In this document: in pieces, positions 58,902 through 64,000 of the stretch | Numbering within the stretch: the first letter of the stretch is position 1 | How the letters are laid out: every line of letters starts with the position of its first letter | From: Sphingobium baderi | GTDB lineage: Bacteria; Pseudomonadota; Alphaproteobacteria; Sphingomonadales; Sphingomonadaceae | Direction: 5' to 3' | NCBI RefSeq assembly: GCF_001456115.1 | Contig: NZ_CP013264.1 | Location: forward strand, 1,630,501 to 1,694,500 | Length of the DNA: 64,000 nt | Notes under the pieces: model-generated | Told to the model about the DNA's origin: nothing | The model's input: the letters and a program-made list of their open reading frames with translations, nothing else | Database searches by the model: none | Translations under genes and position numbers: made by a program

Positions 58902-60263
58902 TCAATCGCGCTTCAATATGTCCAGCGCCAGCACGGTCAGGGCTTCGCTTGCGGTGGCGACGACCTTGTCGGCTTCCGGCGCCCAAAAGGGGCTGTGGAG
59001 CGAGGGGAGGGAGAGCTGACCCGCCGCTGCCTTCGCCATCTGGTCTGCGGGAACGCCGCCGACCCAGAAGATGAAACTGTTGATATTCTTGTCCGCGCGG
59101 TAATAGCGGCCGAAATCCTCGCCGCCCATGACTGGCGGAGTTTTCACCACCTGGTCTTGTGCAAAATGACCACGCAGCAGGGTCGCCATCTGTTCGGCAA
59201 ATTCCGGCGGGTTGTAGGTGGAGGGCGTGAATTCATCCTTTACCGATACCACCGGCATCCGGTCTTCGGAAATGCCCGCCGCTATGGCCTCCCCCCGGGC
59301 GATCCGCTCAATCCCCTTGATGAGCTTTGCTCGCGTCTCGTCGGAATAGCTGCGGACAGTCAGTTGCAGCTTCGCCTCGTCGGGGATGATGTTGTGCTTG
59401 GTCCCGCTCTGAAAGCTACCGACGGTGACGACCGCGGGGTCTTGGGGATCTTGCTCCCGGCTCACCAGCGTCTGGAGAGTGGTGACGATGCGCGCGCCCA
59501 GGACGATGGGGTCCTTGGTCGCCTGCGGATAGGCGCCATGGCCGCCTATCCCCTTCACCACGATATCGACGCTGTCCACATTGGCGAGCGCATAGCCGGG
59601 CGTATAGCCGATCTTCCCCGCCTCCAGATTGGCGGCGTCGTGGAAGGCGATGGCATGGGTCGGGCGCGGGAAGCGGTTGTAGAGCCCGTCCTCCAGCATC
59701 GCCCGCGCGCCCTTGCCGGTTTCCTCGGCGGGCTGCAGGATCATGACCAGCGTGCCTTTCCACTGGTCTTTGCGGGCGGAAAGCAACTTCGCCGTTTCGA
59801 TAAAGGCAGTCATGTGCGTGTCATGACCACAGGCGTGCATGACGCCGGTGTCCACGCCCTCCGCCGTCTTGGCGCGGACCTTGGAGGCGAAGGGGAGGCC
59901 GGTCTGCTCCGTCACCGGCAGGCCGTCCATGTCGGCGCGGATCAGCAGCACGGGGCCGGAGCCGTTCTTCATCACCGCCACGACGCCGGTGCCGCCGACT
60001 TTTTCGGTGACGTCGAACTTCATCGTCTTGAGCCGTTTGGCGAGCTTGACGCCGGTTTCGCTTTCCTGGCCTGACAGTTCGGGGTTGGCGTGCAGATCGC
60101 GGTAGAGCGTCATGAGGTCGTCCATGTCGCCTGCGATGGCCGCGCCGATCTCGCTTTGCCGGGGCGCGGGTGCGGGCGGGGCCGCCGGGGAAGGCGGCGT
60201 TTGGGCGCTGGCGATGGAGGACAGGCTCACCGCGGCCAGAACAGCCGTCAGCATATGACGCAT
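58902..60263 (-). CDS. M20 family metallopeptidase / amidohydrolase
   Basis: A 453-residue secreted amidohydrolase of the M20D type (hippurate hydrolase / IAA-amino acid hydrolase-like). A signal peptide (MRHMLTAVLAAVSLSSIASA) precedes a Pro/Ala-rich linker. Metal-binding segments are HACGHDTHMTAF, the catalytic glutamates in PAEETGKGA, HDAANLEAG, and GGEDFGRYY. It is preceded by AACGGAG at a proper distance. It cleaves N-acyl amino acids or peptides in the periplasm. It is transcribed toward the HPr-rel-A cluster but on the opposite strand. Confidence 0.9.
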   Translation of the reverse strand: MRHMLTAVLAAVSLSSIASAQTPPSPAAPPAPAPRQSEIGAAIAGDMDDLMTLYRDLHANPELSGQESETGVKLAKRLKTMKFDVTEKVGGTGVVAVMKNGSGPVLLIRADMDGLPVTEQTGLPFASKVRAKTAEGVDTGVMHACGHDTHMTAFIETAKLLSARKDQWKGTLVMILQPAEETGKGARAMLEDGLYNRFPRPTHAIAFHDAANLEAGKIGYTPGYALANVDSVDIVVKGIGGHGAYPQATKDPIVLGARIVTTLQTLVSREQDPQDPAVVTVGSFQSGTKHNIIPDEAKLQLTVRSYSDETRAKLIKGIERIARGEAIAAGISEDRMPVVSVKDEFTPSTYNPPEFAEQMATLLRGHFAQDQVVKTPPVMGGEDFGRYYRADKNINSFIFWVGGVPADQMAKAAAGQLSLPSLHSPFWAPEADKVVATASEALTVLALDILKRD

Positions 60264-60371
60264 GAATGAAACTCCGTTGCGGGGCGGACAGCATAAGAGC
60301 AAGGCGAAGGGATGGGAAAGGGGGTTTGTTATGTTTACAGGACCGGTTTCGGCCAGAAGCGGACAACCCAC

Positions 60372-60508
60372 CTCCGTTCGGGCTGAGCCTGTCGAAGCCT
60401 GTCCTGAGCGACGCCGCGGGCGGCGTTGAAGGGCCTTCCACTGAGCGAAGCGAAGAGGCCTCCCTTACGATCGGCCTAGCCCTTCGACTTTGCTCAGGGC
60501 GAACGGAG
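60372..60508. repeat. Intergenic inverted repeat of the sphingomonad type (degraded)
   Basis: The ends CTCCGTTCGGGCTGAG (60372-60387) and CTCAGGGCGAACGGAG (60493-60508) are inverted with two mismatches, and inside are TGTCGAAG, AAGGGCC and related segments. It is the same class as the element at 29053-29198. It lies in the 306-base gap before the diacylglycerol-kinase-type gene, which otherwise holds nothing recognised. Confidence 0.6.
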
Positions 60509-60569
60509 ATAAGGGAATGTCCACCTTCCACCCCAACCCGCTATTGATCGAGTGTCGACGAAGGCGCGT

Positions 60570-61538
60570 TCAAGCCGCCAGGCGCAGGAACGGCACCGGT
60601 TGGGTTGAGCGCAGGACGATAGGGTGGCCCTCCGACGCTTCGAACAGTTCGCCGTCCAGGATGACGCTGCTGCGGTCGCCTTCGATGCGGATGGTGTCGC
60701 CCTGTTCCAGATGGATGCCTTGCATATGCGCCTTGCCCACGCGCTTGAAGATGCTGGCCCAGGCGAGCCGCACCAGCGCGGGAACGCTTTGGTCCACCGC
60801 CATCAGCTTCATGTTGCCGCGCTGGCTTTCGCCCGGGCGGGTGCCGAGCAGCAGCCGCTCCAGCGTAGTGACGATCAGCACGGAAAAGCGCCCCACCAGC
60901 TCGCCCTCGCGGATAAGTGAGATGCGGACCGGGCGGCTCGACGGCGGCAGGAAGCGCGCGCGGACGCCGAACAGCAGCGACACCAGCACGGCGATGGCCG
61001 TCAGGAAATGGCTGAGGCCATTGGACAGGCCCAGCGGATAGATCTGATTGCGGCAATAGAGGATCGAATCGGCAAGGCCCGCGCCGCCAAGGAACATGCC
61101 CAGCACCGGCCGTGTTTCCGCCCGCCCGTCAGACAGCGCGATCAGCTCGCGCGCGACGACATGATCATCCACGCCCGACTTGGCGATGGCCACGATCCGC
61201 TCCAGCGCCTTGATCGGATCGCCATGGATGCCAAGGTCCAGCGCGATGAGATTGGTCTTGCCGTTGGGCAGCACCGCGATAGGCGGCACGCGGCCCTGGA
61301 AATGCTCACCCTGATAGAGTTCCGTCAGCGCCGCCTGCACCGTGCCATCGCCACCATTGATGACGATCACGGTAGGGTCGATGCGGGCGAAGATCTGAAG
61401 CGCCCGGCCGATCTGGTCGACATGCTCCACTTCATAATGGAAGATGTCAGGGTTGCTGGCGCAATAGCTCCGCACCCGCGGCAGGGTCTGCCGGTTGCCC
61501 GTGGATTTGGGATTGGACAGGAGCGCGACGCGGACCAT
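60570..61538 (-). CDS. Diacylglycerol kinase catalytic domain protein
   Basis: A 322-residue protein of the DagK / sphingosine kinase family (DGKc). The P-loop-like signature is VINGGDGTVQAAL near residue 58, and the N-terminal VALLSNPKSTGNRQTLPRV is the family start. The region with LPNGKTNLIALDLGIHGDP also fits. In sphingomonads such kinases may phosphorylate sphingoid bases or diacylglycerol; the substrate is not clear. It is 10 bases after the DUF2141 gene and probably shares its operon. Confidence 0.85.
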   Translation of the reverse strand: MVRVALLSNPKSTGNRQTLPRVRSYCASNPDIFHYEVEHVDQIGRALQIFARIDPTVIVINGGDGTVQAALTELYQGEHFQGRVPPIAVLPNGKTNLIALDLGIHGDPIKALERIVAIAKSGVDDHVVARELIALSDGRAETRPVLGMFLGGAGLADSILYCRNQIYPLGLSNGLSHFLTAIAVLVSLLFGVRARFLPPSSRPVRISLIREGELVGRFSVLIVTTLERLLLGTRPGESQRGNMKLMAVDQSVPALVRLAWASIFKRVGKAHMQGIHLEQGDTIRIEGDRSSVILDGELFEASEGHPIVLRSTQPVPFLRLAA

Positions 61539-61548
61539 GGCTATATCG

Positions 61549-62043
61549 TCACATATATTTGAGGTTGATTGTGATCCGGGTCACGCCCGGCCCGGCATAA
61601 AATGCTGCCTTGTCGACCGAGGGCTTGCCCAGGTTGAAGATGCTGATGCTCGGATTGTTGGAAAAGCCGCCACCGTCGCGGGAAATATCGGTTTTCCCGT
61701 TTCCGTCGCGATCATGGCGCACGGCGATGCCATATTTGCCCGGCTCCGGCACCGGCATACAGAAACGCATGGTGCCGTTGCTGGGACGAGCCGTGGTTTC
61801 GATGCGGTTGAGCCAGGCGCCCTTGGCCAGCCAGGCGCTCCGCGTGGCAGGATAGGACTGAAGCCGCACGCTGCCCGTCGAGGCGACGAAACCGCGCACG
61901 TCCACCAGCACCGCCGGCCCCTTGGCTGACGCGGTGCACAGATCCATGTCGTTTCCGACCTCGCGATGCTGGGCCCATGCCGGGGCAGCGGCGAACAAAG
62001 CCCCCACCGACATCAGTCCTGCAACAACTTTCAACATGACCAT
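61549..62043 (-). CDS. DUF2141 exported protein
   Basis: A 164-residue exported protein. A signal peptide (ending in APAWAQ) precedes a DUF2141 domain with KYGIAVRHDRDGNGKTDIS and FSNNPSISIFNLGKPSVDKA, a beta-sandwich with a calcium-type acidic loop. The family is of unknown function. The ATG at 62043 has AGGAG four bases upstream; 62037 is possible. It lies upstream of the lipid-kinase-like gene, which suggests a role in the envelope. Confidence 0.8.
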   Translation of the reverse strand: MVMLKVVAGLMSVGALFAAAPAWAQHREVGNDMDLCTASAKGPAVLVDVRGFVASTGSVRLQSYPATRSAWLAKGAWLNRIETTARPSNGTMRFCMPVPEPGKYGIAVRHDRDGNGKTDISRDGGGFSNNPSISIFNLGKPSVDKAAFYAGPGVTRITINLKYM

Positions 62044-62172
62044 TACACTCCTGGAAGCTATAGCCGCCCGAACGGATCGGACGGCGGCCCTGTTCGCCCC
62101 ACTTTTTCCGTAGAATCGCATATGGTCCGGCTTTGCGGCCAAAACATGGTGATGGGACGACGACATATTGAA

Positions 62173-63396
62173 ATGCTGACCGCCATCGATCGATACCTCG
62201 CCCGTCTGATTGCCTTGCCCATGCTGGGCACGCTGGTGATCGCCGCCATGCTGCTGGTGCTGGACAAGATGCTGAGCCTGTTCGATTTCGTCGCGGCCGA
62301 GGGCGGACCGGTCAGCGTCGTCTGGCGGATGCTGGCCAATATGCTGCCCGAATATCTCTCGCTCGGCATTCCGATCGGGCTGATGCTGGGCATATTGCTC
62401 GCCTTCCGCAAGCTGGCGCAGACGTCGGAGCTGGACGTGATGCGGGCGGTGGGCCTGTCCTATGGGCGGCTCTTGCGGGTGCCCTATATGTTCGCGATCG
62501 GTATGGCGGTCCTCAATCTGGGCATTGTCGGTTTCGTTCAGCCGCTGTCCCGCCATGCCTATGAAGCGTTGCGCTTCGAACTGCGCTCCGGCGCGCTGGG
62601 CGCGTCGATCAAGGTGGGCGAGTTCACCAGCCTGGGTAAGCGCATGACCATGCGGATCGAGCGCAGCTTGGATGAGGGACGCAATCTTCAAGGCATTTTC
62701 GTGCGCGCGGAGGGCAAGAACGGCCAGTCGCTTGCTGTCACCGCGGCGCAGGGCAGCTTTCTGGCGACGGACGATCCCGACACGATCATCTTCCGCCTGC
62801 GCGATGGTGTGCTGGTGAACAATGCGCCCAAATATAAAACGCCGCGGATACTGTCCTTTTCCAGCCACGATCTGCCCATCGACCTGCCGCAGATCGAGAG
62901 CTTTCGCGGGCGCGACGTGGACCGGGAAAAGACAATCAACGAACTTGTCACCATAGCCCATGATCCCGCCACACCAAAAAAGTTGCGGAACGAAGTGCGC
63001 GCCAATTTCCATTTCCGCGTGGTGGAAGTGGTGATGATGCTGCTGCTGCCGCTGGCGGCGCTGGCCTTTGCTATTCCGCCCAAGCGATCCACATCGGCGC
63101 TGGGCGTATTCCTCTCCATCGTGTTCATCGTGACCTATCACAAGATCAATCAATATGGCGAAAGCGTCGGCGCGCTGGGGCGGGTCGATCCGATCATTGC
63201 GCTATGGGGGCCATTCCTGCTGACGTCGGTGCTCATCTTCTGGATGTATCATGTGGTCGCGCATCGTCCCGGCGGCCAGCCAATTGGCGCGCTGGAATAT
63301 GCCTTTGCGAAGATCGGCAAGCAGGTGAGCCGTATCCTGCCGCTGAGCAACCGGCGTAACGGCAGTTCTACGCAAGAACCGCAGGGAGCGGCGTGA
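62173..63396 (+). CDS. lptF: LPS export ABC transporter permease LptF
   Basis: A 407-residue permease of the Lpt machine, which extracts LPS (in sphingomonads, the glycosphingolipids may use the same route) from the inner membrane. Six hydrophobic helices, the N-terminal DRYLARLIALPMLGTLVIAA, the coupling-helix region RKLAQTSELDVMRAVGLSYG, a large periplasmic beta-jellyroll (residues 130-270) and C-terminal helices are seen. The start at 62173 is chosen; an ATG at 62122 is possible. It overlaps lptG by one base (TGATG). Confidence 0.9.
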   Translation: MLTAIDRYLARLIALPMLGTLVIAAMLLVLDKMLSLFDFVAAEGGPVSVVWRMLANMLPEYLSLGIPIGLMLGILLAFRKLAQTSELDVMRAVGLSYGRLLRVPYMFAIGMAVLNLGIVGFVQPLSRHAYEALRFELRSGALGASIKVGEFTSLGKRMTMRIERSLDEGRNLQGIFVRAEGKNGQSLAVTAAQGSFLATDDPDTIIFRLRDGVLVNNAPKYKTPRILSFSSHDLPIDLPQIESFRGRDVDREKTINELVTIAHDPATPKKLRNEVRANFHFRVVEVVMMLLLPLAALAFAIPPKRSTSALGVFLSIVFIVTYHKINQYGESVGALGRVDPIIALWGPFLLTSVLIFWMYHVVAHRPGGQPIGALEYAFAKIGKQVSRILPLSNRRNGSSTQEPQGAA

Positions 63397-64000
63397 TGTT
63401 CGATTTCTTCCCGTCGCGCCAGATCAGCTTCTACATGGCGCGGCTGTTCTTCACCCGGACCTTCGCCGTGCTGGCGATGCTGGTGGTGGTGCTCCAGATG
63501 CTCGACTTGTTGGGCGAATCGGGCGACATCCTGGCTTATGCGGGCAATGGCGACGCGCAATTATGGCATTATGTCGGCCTGCGCGCGCCGCAGATCGTTG
63601 CCCGTTTTCTGCCATTTTCCGTGCTGCTGGGCACGCTCATCATGCTGGCGACGCTCAACCAGAACAGCGAGATCATCTCGATGAAGGCGGCGGGGCTGTC
63701 CGCGCATCAGATATTGGCGCCGCTCATCGCTTCGGCGCTGGGCGTGGCCCTCATCAGCTATGCCTTCAACGAGCGGGTCGTGGCGCGCTCGACAGCCGCG
63801 CTCAGCGCCTGGCAGGCGGTCGATTACGGCCCGATCCCGCAGGATAGCGGAGTCAAGGTCAATCCCTGGGTGCTGGATGGCAACAATCTCGTCAACGCCA
63901 CCATCGTTGCGGGCCGGGGCACGGCGACGCAGTTGCGGAAAGTGCATATCTACAATCGCGTCAACAACAGCCTGACGACCATCGTGCGTGCGCCCAAGGG
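63396..64000 (+). CDS. lptG: LPS export ABC transporter permease LptG (partial)
   Basis: The first 201 residues of the LptF partner; the frame runs off the window end. ISFYMARLFFTRTFAVLAML is the first helix, and NQNSEIISMKAAGLSAHQIL is the coupling segment. The ATG overlaps the lptF stop (TGATG), showing translational coupling. The missing part should contain the rest of the jellyroll and the last helices. Confidence 0.92.
   Translation, partial: MFDFFPSRQISFYMARLFFTRTFAVLAMLVVVLQMLDLLGESGDILAYAGNGDAQLWHYVGLRAPQIVARFLPFSVLLGTLIMLATLNQNSEIISMKAAGLSAHQILAPLIASALGVALISYAFNERVVARSTAALSAWQAVDYGPIPQDSGVKVNPWVLDGNNLVNATIVAGRGTATQLRKVHIYNRVNNSLTTIVRAPK

Overview
The window is GC-rich, densely coded chromosomal DNA of an alphaproteobacterium, most probably a sphingomonad (Sphingobium, Sphingomonas or Novosphingobium type). 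The evidence is two large TonB-dependent receptors, the pcm-like / tolC / popZ-like (DUF2497) / valS neighbourhood, the split ATP synthase F1 operon (atpHAGDC without F0 genes), an S9 peptidase, and intergenic palindromes with the ends CTCCGTTCGCCCTGA..., which I recall as common in sphingomonads. No rRNA, CRISPR array or intact insertion sequence was seen.

Layout. 0.1-3.1 kb: TonB receptor, a relic of a tyrosine integrase and tRNA-Cys (an old tRNA integration site). 3.2-15.4 kb: pcm-like methyltransferase, tolC, popZ-like gene, S9 peptidase, valS, MATE exporter, HerA-like ATPase (opposite strand) and acyltransferase. 15.4-21.6 kb (minus strand): flavin oxidoreductase, Hpt protein, tusA, der, bamB, yfgM-like gene and panB. 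21.7-25.3 kb (minus): a probable organosulfur-scavenging set made of a TonB receptor, YezD/OscA and an RBBP9-type hydrolase, with a shared promoter motif. 25.4-28.9 kb: PRC-barrel protein, OsmC, an exported methyltransferase-like protein and a lone CpaF ATPase. 29.3-34.2 kb: the ATP synthase F1 operon with its terminator. 34.3-46.7 kb: membrane-anchored trypsin-like protease, Ada, priA, fsa, several small enzymes, tRNA-Arg, queuosine-precursor transporter, truA-fmt, recR and def. 46.7-47.3 kb: a small gene partly copied by an exact 226-bp tandem duplication. 47.3-54.7 kb (minus): the complete phosphate regulon phoR-pstSCAB-phoU-phoB with a clear Pho box.

54.7-58.6 kb is the most interesting region. 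A Tat-exported small protein, a GT4 glycosyltransferase, a PqqD-like peptide chaperone, an HprK-related kinase and a minimal nucleotidyltransferase lie in one direction, and the last three overlap by stop/start codons. This has the form of the poorly characterised 'HPr-rel-A' system: a RiPP-like recognition domain with a phosphorylating and a nucleotidylating enzyme, but with no known substrate. The window ends with an M20 amidohydrolase, a DUF2141 protein, a diacylglycerol-kinase family protein and lptF plus the start of lptG.

Start codons were moved from the longest possible ORF where a ribosome-binding site, signal peptide or family N-terminus supported it. Function calls rest on recognised motifs and family resemblance read by eye; no database search was run.
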